DNA of 64,000 nucleotides from Paraspadella gotoi (Eukaryota; Chaetognatha): NCBI GenBank assembly GCA_051294375.1, contig CM119266.1, positions 16,982,087 to 17,046,086 of the forward strand, read 5' to 3'. Shown piece by piece: positions 21,293 to 40,954 of this stretch (position 1 is its first letter; each line of letters starts with the position of its first letter). The notes under the pieces were generated by a model. It saw only the letters and a program-made list of their open reading frames with translations, ran no database searches and was not told where the DNA came from. The position numbers and the translations under genes were made by a program.

Positions 21293-24200
21293 TTAGGCTT
21301 TTATTCCCCACGACATTAAGCACCCCCCGTGGCGATTGTCCGAGTCGTCCTTGTAGGGTGTCGTCCAAACATTGCTTTTGCTGCAAATCACGTCGGGAAG
21401 ACCGTCTCTGCCGCACTGGCCGCGATCACCGTTCGCTCGCCACTTGAAGCAAAACCGCATGTTTTTGAGCCACATTGGAGCGTTACCAGGCGTCTTCATC
21501 ATCCACGCGTACTCGCAACCTCCACCACGCCAGTCTGTGTCGTCCATGTAGCGGGCTGTACTTGAACCCACCTTGAAAATTGATTGGATTTTAATATAAA
21601 TATCTTCTAGAAAGCGGAAGTCGAAAAGTAGAAATAAAAAGATAAAAAAGTAGACGAAAACTTTATCACCCGCGCGCAATTAGTTCCATCCCGGCGTCCA
21701 CCGTTGCATTGACCAGCATCTCCCTGTGCGTGCCACTTGTGACACACTTCCACGTTGTTAAAATAAGAAGGAATGGGAACCTTGGGCTGGCCATAAATCT
21801 CCAATCGCCAGCTATACTGGCACCCCCCCGGCCGCAAATCAGTCTCATCCAGATATTCTCGCGTGAACTCGCCAAACTTTGAGCACAGCTTTCTCGGGAG
21901 TCCCCGTTGGTTTTGGGCGCACTGGTTTCCGTCGAGGAAGAGGCCAGACTGAGGGTTCCACTCAAAACACACCCGGACGTTCTCCTTAAACCAGTCGGGT
22001 ACATCCAGGTGAAACTCGATCTGGGTTCCTGGTTAACGGAAATGTGAGGAGTGGGAGGGAGGCCACGGAGGGCATGAAGAAGACAACAAGAGGCGGAATG
22101 TTCAAGATGATGTGCTGCAGTAACTTTATTTTGTGGATGTATTTCCAGATTATCACGTGTGTATGTAATATATATACAGCAACTAATTTACTATTAATGA
22201 TTTATTAAGTATATTTTAAATAGACCATCTTGACTGGTTATACAATTGTATTTTTATACAATCACGTTGACTTCAAGAATAAAACATATGTACATTAATT
22301 ATCTCATAGTATACAACATTTCTACTTATCATTATTGAAAGTTATAAAATCAGCCAAGATATGAACATCCAAAATATTAGCGAGACAGATCAATTGACCG
22401 ACCGACCGAAAAGTGACTTATTAAGTTGCTCCGCGAGTACTCGCGGCGCAAACCATCTGTTGCCAGTTAAAAAAAAAAGAAATGGAAAGAAGTGGAAAAA
22501 AATAAATATTTATCAAGATACTCACCAAATGATTTAAGAATATTGTGATCGGGTATAGGCTTTGCCAGTTGCGCCTCAACTTTGCTCATCCAAGAGTTGG
22601 TATCGGAGTTGGCGCCGTTTCGCGCCACCGTCGATTGGATCATCTTTTTCAGTCTCTGAAATATGACAAGCATTAGGAGTCGCGAGATTGAGAGGTTTAA
22701 TGAAGTATTACTCGTCGACGGTCTTTCAATAGATTGGGTTGATTTTCTATACAAAATAAATGCATTTCGAAAACGAGGTCGTTGTCGCCATCGTCAATGC
22801 GTCATGGGTCATTTACTTTCCTAAATCTGAGAACCGAGAAGCGATTAATTAAAATTAATGTTTTTTTGTTGTCTCTCCTAACTTTCTCGTTTGTGACAGT
22901 GATTCGGCGCCTGTTTTCTTCCGACGGTAAACAAAACGCCTTTTTATTTATGGCGGACGTCGATGAAGTCCGATGACACACTTAGTACATAAGAAGGAAA
23001 GATCATTTTCTCTTCGCATTAACGTCACCAAAACAAAGTACCTTAAGGGATAACACCTTCTTTGTTGTGAAAACTGGTAATCACTAATCAGCTTTGAATT
23101 CGAGAAGCTTTTATCACATTTTTCGTCACAAGAAAACATTTTTTTTTTGACAAAGATTTTAAGCCATTAGCGTAATCCAGTTTGTGCACGTGCTATGCGC
23201 AGACAGCTTGCAAGAAAAAAATTATGGAAAAAGAAACAAAAAGAGCGTGAGGAGAGCTAAAGAGACAGGTCATGATGGAAGAGTAAGGGAGGAAAAAATG
23301 AAAGTATAATTAACAATAAACCCATGGAAAAATGTGATTTTTTTTATCTTTGGGTAAAATTATTATATTTAAATGCTTAATAAAATCTGTAGGTAATAAT
23401 CTCTCATTATTGATTAATCAGTTTTTAGAATTAGACAATGCAGATACAATAAAAAAAAATAAAACTCTAAACTGATTAAAAATATTTTCGACGAGTTTCG
23501 GGGTTTTTTTTTTTTTAAGAAAGAGTAATAATTTGAAAAATCTTCAAAAAAAGAAAAATAAAAAACAATGGAAAACGAAACAATAATAAAAGAATTGTGT
23601 TGTGTGGGTCAAAAAAGAAAGGTTAAGTGGTGAGTTTTCGATCGACATATTTCGCTCGTCGTTGTCGTCGTTGTTTTTGTTGTCATGTTCAATTGGGCAG
23701 CAACAGCGCTGAGAAAGTCGTTTAACTCACCGTAAGGTAAGCCTTATCGAGATGCACTTGAACCGCGAGCTTCATAGAGGCTTTCTTCTCTTCGTCCTCG
23801 ATGAGTTCGTAGATCGGGACGAGATCGCCACGAAAGAGCCACGGGTCATCGATCACCGTCGGCATCCACTCTTTTATGCCGGCTTTGTCCAATAGGTTAG
23901 TGAATCCACCGAAATAACTGAAAAATATCTGTTACGTGTTATTTTTATTTATTTTTTGTTGTTGTTGTTGCAATAGTTTAAATTCATTCACCGCATTGTC
24001 TCTCTACTCATGTGTCGGAAATTGCCATCCACTCGCGTGTTGCTGACTCCGATGCCACCTTTGAGCTTGACCACTTCGCCGAAGAGCCCCTCGGCCTGTA
24101 GACCGACTCCGACGGTGTTGGAGGTCTCGAAGTACTCCCTTTCCGTTTCGACGCGCATCTTGAGCATTCCCCCGAAGATGGCATTCTTAAAGTAATGCGT

Positions 24201-26810
24201 TCCAAAGTTCTTAATAAAGGTTTCGTAGATCTTTGGCTCGTCTTGAAATTTTTTATTGAGCTTCTTGTCGATGTACATTTTGGCGTAACGATTCGGCTCC
24301 AAGAACCAAGAGGGAGCGTGGTCGGCCNNNNNNNNNNATACAGTAAAAACATTCTTTGAAAGATTATGCCTCTTCATTGTGTGAATAAACGAGACTACGA
24401 GAGAGTTTTGCTATGTTATTATCTTGTAAGAGTGATGGAGGCCTTAAATCACCGAAGCCTGTCCAAAGTCATGGGTGCCTTATTTATTAAATTAATGGAT
24501 ATTTTGTATATTGGTTGTACCAATTTCACATAGTTGCTAATACATACCGAAAGGCCGAAACGTAAGCCGAGACTTCTTCGATGTATCTCGAAGTGTTGGT
24601 AAGCGTCGAGTGTGCCATATTAAGACTCGGCGAGAGCATAAAAAGGCCCAGAGCGTCGCCGATGCCCACACTCAGTTTCATCGAGTCAATGACTTGATCC
24701 AACTTTCGGAAGACGTCGATCTTCGTCGACTTAAGACCGCCAGGGACAGAATCGGTGCCGGCGATTTGATCCGGCATGTCGAATTGTTTCTGAAAATTTG
24801 TTTTCCGATGGTAGAATTTTGTCATCGTTGATAATTTTTAAGAGACCTGTTGTGTTTTTTTTAGGGAACGGTCAGAGATATAGAGTGAGAGAGAAAGAGA
24901 GATCAAGCAAAAAGTCTGAGGGCAAAACAACTGGCCAGTTGATCGTCCACATCCATTTCCATTCAGATTTTTTTTTTTTTTTCACTTTAAAACCAATTCC
25001 AAATTCGCTTCATCATCGAAGTTTTCATACATTGTCTAATGTCTAAGTGTAATGACTACACTTTTACCCTCTTTAGCATATGCGTGTACGTCTTCCAAAC
25101 GTCTTTTTAGTATTCACTCAACCTCGACTTTTCTTGAAACTCGACCCCCTCAGCTCACCGTGCCGATCCTGACTTTTTTGCCATCGTTGCAAGTGTACTC
25201 GAAGACGGGCATCCTGTATCCATCGTCCGTGTTGAGTTCCATCGGCAGGAGATCCAAATATGCAGCGTCGACGCCGCGGCTGATGCGGGAAAGGCCGGGA
25301 GGAGGGGAAGAGCAGCGCACGGTCTGAAGGTTGAAGACGGGGGAGATTGATCAAAAAGCTCAGTGACGCACCTAAGGACGCTAATAAAATGGAGCCCGGT
25401 AGGAAATAAAGAGAACACTATGAAAACGGAGATGATAGAAAAAAAATGGGGGAAAAAAATCATGCCTGGAGAGTAAACCGAAATAGGAAAATGAGGTAAG
25501 AGCTCGTTTGCTAGATTAATATTAGGATAATCTCGTTACTCGCCTTATTCTGCCGCTGTCGCCGTTTTAGCAGCCGCAGCTTCTCCTCCGCGCGAGAGAT
25601 AACGAGTTTTCTAACGGGGAAGCGGGAAGCCTCACTCGATTTCAACTCATCGGTGCTTTTGTTCTACCCGGCTAACACCCTTCTTTCATTTAACGTTTCC
25701 CCGTTCTCAAGCTTTCTCATTATTCTTTTTCATTCGTCGTTTGTCACTTCTTATCTGCAATTTCTTTAATTTCAAAGTTATCACACCTCTTTTTTTTCCC
25801 CCGAGTGGATTCTGCGTCTATCCTTCTAAACGCCTTTTCTCCCGTCACTCTAATTTTCCCCAGCACAATCGGCGTTTGCGAAGACCAATAAATTTCATTT
25901 CATGCAAATCGAATTATCTCTACTTTTTCTGATTTCACCCGGAAAATAATGACGGCATAATTTTTTTTTTTTTGAATCCTAATTTTAGTTTCATCTTTCG
26001 GTTTGTCGGTGGACATTATTCGTTACTGAAAAAAGATGATGAAGAGAGAGCGAAATGGAGGGGAAAACGGTTGTGTGCATAAAGATACGGAGGTCAGCTC
26101 GGTTAGCTACATATCTCATCACAGATAACAGATCATTCAATGCAAAATGAAAGTTGTGCGGAAAAATATGGTAACTATTAAAAGGTTCGAATACAGTCCA
26201 CACCCATATGAAGCTCAGGAAGGTCATGGGGCCTAGGTTCCAGAGCATAGATCCCATTCAAAGCCCTGTTCTGTACAGATGAGAAAAGATTGAGCAGGTT
26301 TTTCTACAAAAATGAGTTTCACAAGGGTTATGGTGACAGTTATAGGGCCTCCTAAGAAGAAAGAAGAACAACTGCACCAAAGCAAGAACATCGAACCCGG
26401 GAACTCAATAGCGGAACTCTGCTCAAATATCTCTGGATCAATACGAGGCCCGCCTATGGCAAATAAAAAATGCTAAACAAACAAAAAAAAATAAAAATAT
26501 AGAAAAATCGTCTTTTCTGATTGGAAAGATTTGCTACTGGGAAATTGCAAGGAATAAACCCTTTTTCCACAGCTTTTTTTGTTTTCGTCAGATCAGCGAT
26601 GTCGAAAACACCGAGTCGTCATGGTAACCCTTTTTCAACACCAACAACTTCACTCACCGATGAAAAGGAGGAAATCATTGACTTGAATTTGTTTGGTTTT
26701 TCCACTTTGACTTCGACATCAAAATCATCGTTTTTCTCCAGCACTAAGTCTGCGGTCGCGCTGCTTGCGCAAAGAATCCCCAAGATCCACGACGTCAACA
26801 TTTTTCTCAT
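21293..26810 (-). CDS. MACPF (perforin-like) protein A with C-terminal Cys/Trp triple repeat
   Basis: Eight exons on the minus strand: 26810-26658, 25323-25159, 24789-24548, 24327-23992, 23917-23731, 22655-22526, 22028-21670, 21571-21293. Phases match at each junction (total 617 codons), assuming exon 4 starts at the edge of the 10-N gap. Residues 1-20 are a signal peptide. The MACPF core contains the family signature FGTHY in exon 4. Exons 7-8 add about 200 residues made of three copies of a roughly 57-residue unit ending in YxD(E/D)(T/S)Dx(R)xGGCxxxW. MACPF proteins oligomerise into membrane pores in immunity, venom or development; the C-terminal part probably sets targeting. A disulfide-rich triple repeat following MACPF is known from snail perivitellin-2 (from memory), but I cannot establish homology. 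Divergently paired with MACPF-B. Confidence 0.82.
22290..22455 (+). repeat. Palindrome-tipped dispersed repeat, copy 1
   Basis: GACCGACCGACCG, then AAGTGACTTATTAAG, then GTTGCTCCGCGAGTACTCGC. The palindrome CGCGAGTACTCGCG is perfect here. Related copies occur near 5575-5645 (diverged), 45460-45535 and 50620-50705. It lies in the intron between MACPF-A exons 6 and 7. Confidence 0.65.
22656..23730. other. MACPF-A intron 5
   Basis: A 1.07-kb AT-rich intron. Short open frames are present on both strands, but none has splice or domain support. Confidence 0.5.
24328..24337. other. Assembly gap of 10 N at a splice junction
   Basis: The gap falls where the MACPF-A intron 3 acceptor should be. Exon 4 starts in the required phase with the base immediately next to the gap, so little or no coding sequence is lost, but the acceptor itself cannot be seen. 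Confidence 0.9.
24412..24532 (+). repeat. TTGGTTGTACCAA-family repeat, copy in MACPF-A intron 3
   Basis: Starts TTATCTTGTAAGAGTGATGG and ends TATTGGTTGTACCAATTTCA. The same ~120-base sequence lies inverted at 45062-45185. The insertion occupies over half of the intron. Confidence 0.75.
25324..26657. other. MACPF-A intron 1
   Basis: A 1.33-kb intron. Around 26215-26460 is a GC-richer stretch with a tRNA B-box-like string on the minus strand (GGGTTCGATG), probably an old repeat. No exon seen. Confidence 0.4.
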
Positions 26811-27990
26811 TTTTTTCTTGCGTCGGCAAAAAAAAAAAGAAGAAAAAAGCCTCGACATTAAAAACTCCGCTCGGCGGTGAATGATTGAGTCGACAGCGAG
26901 GGAAAGCCCGATTTTTAACGGGAAGGAAAGTGGCGTCGGTCACGTTTCAATCGGGTCTTTTTTCGTTTCTTATCAAGCATCTTCTCTATTTTATTTTCCT
27001 GACACTGATTCGCGCTCGATGAAAGATTTTCTAAGTGGATTCCGAATTTTTTTCTTATTGATATGAGAAAAAATGGCAAAAGCCAAAGAGTAGACACCAA
27101 TGACCATTTTAATCTAATGGCTTTCTTTTCACCATTCATTTACCTGACAGACTAAAAAAAGTGCAAAAAACTTGATAAGAATGGGGAATAATGGAAAAAC
27201 ACTTGAATTCTGTCTTTGCTCTTTGAAGAACCTTAAAAAAATAATTTCGAGCAATTTATATTTGTTTTTCAAGTTTGCATAAATTTCGGATTAAACATTA
27301 GCTTTAGCTCAAAACCACATTTTGTCCGAGTTTTATGTATGTACAAGTTTATTATTTGACTATTGAATCCAACAAAATATAACATTCAGTTAAATTTGGA
27401 GGTAGCATATATTTATATTGGTTGTACCAATTTCATATATGAAGCGCTCCAAGGGAAAGCCCTTAGGGGGAAAGTATTCCAAACTTTTAATGAAGCATCT
27501 AATGCTAATCCCCCTGGGGCAATTAAAAAAAACCCTTAGGGGGGACAAAAAGATAAGATTAGTACAACCCTTAAGTGACGTCAGCCCAACAGTACATGCG
27601 AGATTGAAAAATACTTACAAAAAATTAGCTAAAATAAAAATGTGGTTCAGTCATAATTTTTACGTTGCCCCAATTTCATAACTCGCCACTACTCGTCCTT
27701 AAAGTAGTTTTTTTTTCTACACTCGTAAGTGTTTATTTTCAAACGCAGAAATAAAAGGAAAATTAAATATAGTAAATTATTAAAACCGCTTATCGCTCTT
27801 AGCCTCTTAATATGTCACTCGAATCAAAGAGTCTTTGTGAATTCGCCGGAGAAAAAAAACTATTTAAGTCTTCTCAATCACTTCCAACAGCGACAGCCTT
27901 CAGCTTCACGTCCTATATTTTTTCCTTCATTTTTTCCCCCGTTGTTAATATTTTTTATATTTTTTTTTTGTTTTTCATTTTAGTTTCACA
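26811..27990. promoter_or_regulatory. Shared intergenic region between divergent MACPF genes
   Basis: 1.18 kb separates the two start codons, so both promoters must lie here. It holds a copy of TATTGGTTGTACCAATTTCA (27416-27435). A pyrimidine tract and TTTTAG at 27976-27982 just before the MACPF-B ATG suggest a 5' UTR intron. An 87-codon open frame at 27418 has no recognisable domain. No defined core promoter element could be assigned. Confidence 0.45.
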
Positions 27991-30409
<2,419 letters not shown>

Positions 30410-30517
30410 GATGCGGAAGTCGTCGATCGATTTGGGATTTTCGTTTGTTTAAGTTTTCGATTTCTTACATGTGAAAGGGAAAATTCGAGACTAATACGTT
30501 TTTTTCTCATGTTTAAC

Positions 30518-30523
30518 AATAAA
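30518..30523 (+). terminator. Poly(A) signal of MACPF-B
   Basis: AATAAA about 110 bases past the stop codon. Confidence 0.65.
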
Positions 30524-30692
30524 ATGATTAATTGACTATGGCCTGATTTCTTCTAGCAAGCAAATTGATTTATACCCTATTAAAAACTCTACTGTATAAA
30601 CTGTATATAAAAACTCTATTGTATATAAAGGTGGGAGATAGAATATGCAATTTTTGGGTTTGTATTCCTCTTCGTGATACTACAACATAGAT

Positions 30693-30697
30693 TGATT

Positions 30698-30733
<36 letters not shown>

Positions 30734-30756
30734 TTTTTCCTTTCTTTCTTTCTTTT

Positions 30757-30787
<31 letters not shown>

Positions 30788-30845
30788 GTTCTCTCTCTAT
30801 CTCTCTCACGTTCTCTCTGTCACTTTTTTTCTTTTTTTCTTTTCT

Positions 30846-30881
<36 letters not shown>

Positions 30882-30990
30882 TCCTTCTTTCTTTCTTCTT
30901 TTCTTCTCGTTCTCTCTCTCCCACGTTCGCTCTGTCACTTTTTTCTTCTTTTTTCTTTTTTTCTTTCTTTCTTTCTTCTTTCTTCTTTCT

Positions 30991-31025
<35 letters not shown>

Positions 31026-31060
31026 CGTTCTCTCTCTATCTCTCTCACGTTCTCCCTGTC
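30693..31060 (+). repeat. Composite (TTTC)n / CT microsatellite
   Basis: TTTC runs are broken by three related TCTCTCTATCTCTCTCACG-like blocks followed by TTCTC or CTGTCAC, giving a higher-order repeat of about 110 bases. The long open frames across it are low-complexity artefacts. Confidence 0.9.
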
Positions 31061-31132
31061 ACTTTGGCACGCATCAGTCACCATAAGGAAAAGAAAAGAG
31101 GGAAAATAAACAGCACTTACGTAAATCATATT

Positions 31133-31288
31133 TTATTTGGCGGCGTCGTCTTCTGCTACTCCGGTCAATTTTGGGAGGATGGAATCGCCGTTTCCAGGCG
31201 GACACTTTGTTTGCGCTTCTCTCCGCGAAACCAGATAATCTCGGAAAATGCGTGTTTTGCTCTCCCAAATATAGTTAGGAGCAAACAT
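31133..31288 (-). CDS. Possible small ORF or terminal exon, 51 codons
   Basis: A minus-strand open frame starting MFAPNYIWE and ending in an acidic tail before TAA. It has a less biased composition than surrounding microsatellite and no recognised family. It could be a downstream exon of a neighbouring minus-strand gene or chance. No acceptor was firmly identified. Confidence 0.2.
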   Translation of the reverse strand: MFAPNYIWESKTRIFRDYLVSRREAQTKCPPGNGDSILPKLTGVAEDDAAK

Positions 31289-31687
31289 AATGGATTTCGT
31301 GGAGGGAAAAGTGAGTAAAAATAAACGAAGAAAATAATCAATACTGACGTAAATTTTAAAGTAAAAGGTAAAAAAAAAAAAAAGAAAGAAAAAAACGGTG
31401 GTGCCGATTCTTCGGAAGTAAACATCGAATCTCAGCTCCCTAGTTTACCTTGTGGATGAGGAGATAACCTCGCTGGAAATATAAAAGTATTTTAGATTTA
31501 TTCGCGCAAAGAAAAAGGAAGTTTTTTTCAAGCGGCCTCCTATTGTCGAGTCTTTTGAGGACAAAATCTCCTCCAGGCACAATTAGCGAAAGGTCTTGTC
31601 GATGACGTCTCGGCCGCTGATTGTCTCTCACTTTTGCCCCACCCCCGCGCCCTTTGCTCTGCGGCTTCCTTTCCTCGCTCACAGAAT

Positions 31688-31812
31688 CTAATTGACGAGA
31701 GCCGCCAATTTCTTCCTTTGCTCCTTTTCCATTTTGATTTTCTCTTCCTCCTCCTGCTTTGCTTTGGCCACCTCGAGGTAGTCGAGCCAAGCCCCAATCT
31801 GTTAGTGGAATG

Positions 31813-31848
<36 letters not shown>

Positions 31849-32063
31849 GAGGAAGGCGAATGATTTCGAGTCGTTTCGGAGTTTTGCACTCGAGGGCGAC
31901 ATCCGCTCTCTCTCTTTCATTAGAATTTTACAAAAAAGCTTAAATTATATTTATCCTCATCCACTTTTTTTCTAATCTCGGTCTTTTTCCCACTTCTTTT
32001 AGCCTCTTTTATCAAAGCTTTTTCTTCTTCTCCTTTCACCTCTTTTCCTTTCTCATTGGACAT
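31688..32063 (-). CDS. Possible 80-residue charged protein, two exons
   Basis: Exon 1 (32063-31932, MSNEKGKEVKGEEEK...) and exon 2 (31798-31688) join in phase 0 across a 133-base intron that holds an (ATT)n run. Donor is TTT/GTAAAA, acceptor CACTAACAG. The product is Lys/Glu-rich with a helical C-terminal half (IGAWLDYLE followed by heptad-like charged residues). No family recognised. It lies just downstream of the coiled-coil gene's 3' end on the same strand, so it could be a separate small gene or alternative 3' exons. Confidence 0.4.
31816..31847 (+). repeat. (AAT)n microsatellite
   Basis: About ten AAT units within the intron of the possible small gene. Confidence 0.85.
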
Positions 32064-32155
32064 TCGAAAACGGGCGGCTTAAACCATAAAATACCTTTCA
32101 GAAATGGTTTTATCTTTATAACCATAGTTTATCATCATAATGTCATAATAGCTTT

Positions 32156-32161
32156 TTTATT
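32156..32161 (-). terminator. Poly(A) signal of the coiled-coil gene
   Basis: TTTATT on the plus strand, AATAAA on the minus strand, about 70 bases past the stop at 32230. Confidence 0.55.
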
Positions 32162-32229
32162 TATAATATACGTTATTTGGATGAAATAACTAAACTTTTT
32201 TTTTACTCTATGCTCCAATCAAAGCCGAC

Positions 32230-37394
<5,165 letters not shown>

Positions 37395-38690
37395 TGCCCA
37401 CGGGAAAAATATATATATATAATATGACCGAGAATTATATATTTTATTTAAAAAAAAAGAAAGAACGTATAAATAAAATATTGGTTAAAGAATCTTAAAA
37501 AAAAATAAATAAGTAGCCCAATGTTTGGCTCTAGATTGAATTTTAAAGAGCGGCTTTCTAACCTTTATTCGTATAAAAAACTTTTTTTGAAATTGTGAAA
37601 TCTGTTTTCGTTGTCGCGACCATTTTCGATGGGTGAGGAACTGAGGATATTCGACTCTTAAGACATATTATTGGGGTTTTTCTAGTGGCCGCGTTAATGA
37701 TATCTATTTAAATTGGCAAATTATTTTTAATTTATAACTTTCTTATGTATAGACTACAGAGAAACGTGAAAATTTGGTTTTAAGTAAAGCCACCGATTTT
37801 TTTCCCCTCGTTTTGCTTTTTCATTTAGGGCCTTTGTAACGAGGCAGTGGTTACTTTGAGAACAATGTTATTAACAATGTTATTAACAATGTTATTAACA
37901 ACATTATTAATATCGTCAAAATCTAAGGAGATGTTTTATTTTCACGTTTGAAATTTATACTCAATATTAGGGCGGAGGCATCAATTGCGATCATAAAAAT
38001 ATCATTATAATAATTAAATGATGCACAAATAATGATTCATTATTGTGATAATGATTACTTTTTAAGCAGAATTTTCTTTTATATTCTATACCAGACCTGT
38101 ATTTTCAATTATATATTTCTCATCAAAAGAGCTCTTTCGAATTAGAAAATACCAATTTTTTTTAAATATGTATATTAGTTGTTTTGATATTCGTGTTAAA
38201 AGCTACAAAAGTTGCGACTTATTTATTTTTCAAAATGGTGCAATTTTTAATCTCTATACATAGGTATATTATCTTTTTAATCATTTTCTGGTCATTTTCA
38301 TATATTGTCGTAATCCTCGTCATTTTTATCGTACAGCGTCAGCATCATTGTCTTAATGTAATTGTTGATCGTTGTATATAAAAACTAAAAAAAAATTAAA
38401 ACTTTTAAATTTGGTGGATTAAATAATGAATTAATGATGTACAAATCTAATGAAAATCTTTTTTTCTGGTGATTTCGAATGATAGATCGGATTAGAGTTG
38501 GATGTTGTATAGGGACGTAAGAAGTTTTTGGTTACATTTATTTTTCTCGAGGTTCCTGATTTCGGTAAGTCAAAAAAGTTGAAAACTCGTCCTTATATAT
38601 AAAAATGATAACGAGCACGTACATTATTACTTAAGTCTCTAAACTATAATTTTTAAAATTCATCCCCAACCATAAAATTAAGAAAAATCA
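37395..38690. other. AT-rich intergenic region
   Basis: No gene seen. It contains a 13-base tandem unit (AACAATGTTATTA) repeated about three times at 37860-37911, ending in an inverted half. Confidence 0.4.
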
Positions 38691-38716
38691 TGCGGCCAAA
38701 GCTAAAACCGAATATA

Positions 38717-38718
38717 TT

Positions 38719-38811
<93 letters not shown>
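38717..38811 (+). repeat. (GA)n microsatellite
   Basis: The only long GA-oriented tract on the plus strand; all other long dinucleotide tracts here read CT. Confidence 0.95.
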
Positions 38812-38812
<1 letters not shown>

Positions 38813-38935
38813 ATCTGGTGGTGAGAGAGAGATAAATTCGAAACAACACACCCTTTCGAAAAGCACGCATCGCTCTATCGTTTTTGGGGTGCTGTAATTG
38901 TCGACATAACTACACTGCATCCACCACCATTCTCT

Positions 38936-38945
38936 CTTTCTCCTT

Positions 38946-38983
<38 letters not shown>

Positions 38984-38993
38984 CTCTTTCTCT

Positions 38994-39081
<88 letters not shown>
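38936..39081 (+). repeat. (CT)n microsatellite
   Basis: CT tract with occasional TTC interruptions. It forms a large inverted pair with the GA tract 130 bases to the left. Confidence 0.95.
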
Positions 39082-39084
<3 letters not shown>

Positions 39085-39363
39085 CACGCTCTCCCGCTTA
39101 TTCGCTCCCTATCTCCACATACTCTGAACACCAGCTACAATTTCGAATTGCCTTTTTTCTTCCTTCTAAACTGACCCCGCAAGTGAGTCCTTCGACGCGC
39201 AATCTTCTCTGACTTCCGGTTGGCAACGAAGCGTGACACGCGGCAGTGCCATTATTCGGACGACGCTCCGGAGTCATTTCAAATACGAAAGCGTCAATAA
39301 AGATAAAAACAACCTAACGACTACCAATCCCACTACATTACAGTTTTTATAAAAAGTTTTCTA

Positions 39364-39367
39364 TTTT

Positions 39368-39407
<40 letters not shown>

Positions 39408-39437
39408 TTTTTCTTTCTTTCTTTCTTTCTTTCTTCC
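39364..39437 (+). repeat. (TTTC)n microsatellite
   Basis: About 17 TTTC units with one interruption. Confidence 0.95.
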
Positions 39438-39689
39438 CTTCTTGCTTTTTGCTCCCTTTTTATTTTTGTTCTATTTTTTTTTTTTTTAAATTTCTTTTCA
39501 GTTTTTCAGCCCCCACCACCATCCCCATCATATCCAGCTTTTTTCAGATAGGATTTTTCGATCGCTATCCTCACCGGCTTTGAGCCTCGTCGTTTTCAGC
39601 GTCGTCGTCCTCATCGTCGAGGTTCAGCCCGCGAGTTTCGGAGCCCATTCAGCCAGGCGCGCATCGCGTTTCGCCGCCCCGTCGATTTA

Positions 39690-39707
39690 CTTCTTTCTTT
39701 CCTTCCT

Positions 39708-39795
<88 letters not shown>

Positions 39796-39797
39796 TT
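39690..39797 (+). repeat. (TTTC)n microsatellite
   Basis: About 26 TTTC units. Just upstream (39580-39665) is a short GC-rich patch. Its minus-strand reading gives an acidic DDEDDDAEND run before GTGAGG, too short to call an exon. Confidence 0.95.
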
Positions 39798-40069
39798 TGA
39801 TAATTTTCATTTCTATTTTCTCTCCCTCTTTTTTTTTTCTTTTTTCTTTCTCTACTCTCTCTCTCTCTCTCTCTATCGGAATTATAAATTAAACTTCTGC
39901 GATCTACGTAATCTTCTAAACATCATTTCAATCTACAGTCATAAAACAAGAATTGCGTCTGGTTAACGAGTGTTTAGGCGATTCTCAGATATCTCGAGCG
40001 TCCTTGTCTCAGTGCGTGCGAAGCAGAGGTTTTCTGGAAGCGTCGCCGTGGATATACTTTTTTTGGCGC

Positions 40070-40073
<4 letters not shown>

Positions 40074-40147
<74 letters not shown>
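40074..40147 (+). repeat. (CT)n microsatellite
   Basis: About 36 CT units with one TTTC interruption. Confidence 0.95.
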
Positions 40148-40149
<2 letters not shown>

Positions 40150-40275
40150 CTATCTCCGTACATACAATGAGAACATCATCGCTCCCTGCTTTTTCCCCGG
40201 CAAAGTTAACGATTTAACGAGTGAAAAAGTTTGTTGCGATTTCGTGGGACGAATCGATTTGGTTATACATATAAA

Positions 40276-40556
40276 AAATATCAGCTTCGAAATTAAACTC
40301 ACGACGCTTTGCGATCGGTTGGGAAAATGGATTACTACTACCCAGTTCGACGAATCGTTTCGAAAGACTTCAGGCAAACGAACAGCAAACAACAATAACG
40401 AATAAAAAGATTCAAGAATACGAAATGATGCGAATTGAAAACGAAATCTTAAAAGAAAAGGCCAAAATGGACGCCTTGAGAAATTTTTCATTGTTTTTTT
40501 GTTGTTTCGTCAGAGAAAAACCCGGAACATGGTTCTCGTGCATGTTTATTCTTTAA
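40276..40556 (+). CDS. Possible terminal exon with coiled-coil peptide
   Basis: A plus-strand frame with no upstream ATG stays open for about 93 codons. It contains KKIQEYEMMRIENEILKEK, a convincing heptad pattern, followed by a hydrophobic/Cys patch and a stop at 40554. An in-frame acceptor (GACTTCAG, ending 40373) would make it a last exon. No upstream partner exon could be assigned. Family unknown. Confidence 0.3.
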
Positions 40557-40657
40557 CTAAAGAATCATAAATGAATTCAAATGAAAATACAAACCTAAAA
40601 AATATAATAAAATTAAAAGCCTTTTTCATTTAGTCTGACTGTTTATGTATTTTTTTT

Positions 40658-40660
<3 letters not shown>

Positions 40661-40723
<63 letters not shown>
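40661..40723 (+). repeat. (CT)n microsatellite
   Basis: About 30 CT units with one interruption. Confidence 0.95.
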
Positions 40724-40726
<3 letters not shown>

Positions 40727-40954
40727 CATTCTCTATAATACTTTTTTTTCACGCGCCGCCTATGCATATAATTTTTTCTCGACAAGATTAAACATTTTTG
40801 AAATTTTATATTAAAAATGTAATGTAAATTTGTCATCGCGTGCTGTTCACTTCAGTGAGAAAAAAAATCTGTCCCACCTTATCGCCCACGGCGTAGTCAT
40901 CATGGTTTCCGCCGTCAACCTCCTTAAGAACGCCGCTCCTCACAAGGCTCAATT

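Noticed and set aside
27418-27681. 87-codon plus-strand frame as a gene or reverse-transcriptase remnant
   Set aside because: Begins within a dispersed repeat; no recognisable motif; no splice sites.
30570-31318. Long open frames rich in Phe/Leu/Ser or Lys/Glu/Arg
   Set aside because: Translation of TTTC/CT microsatellite on either strand.
37860-37911. CRISPR-like array
   Set aside because: A simple short tandem repeat without unique spacers, in a eukaryotic genome.
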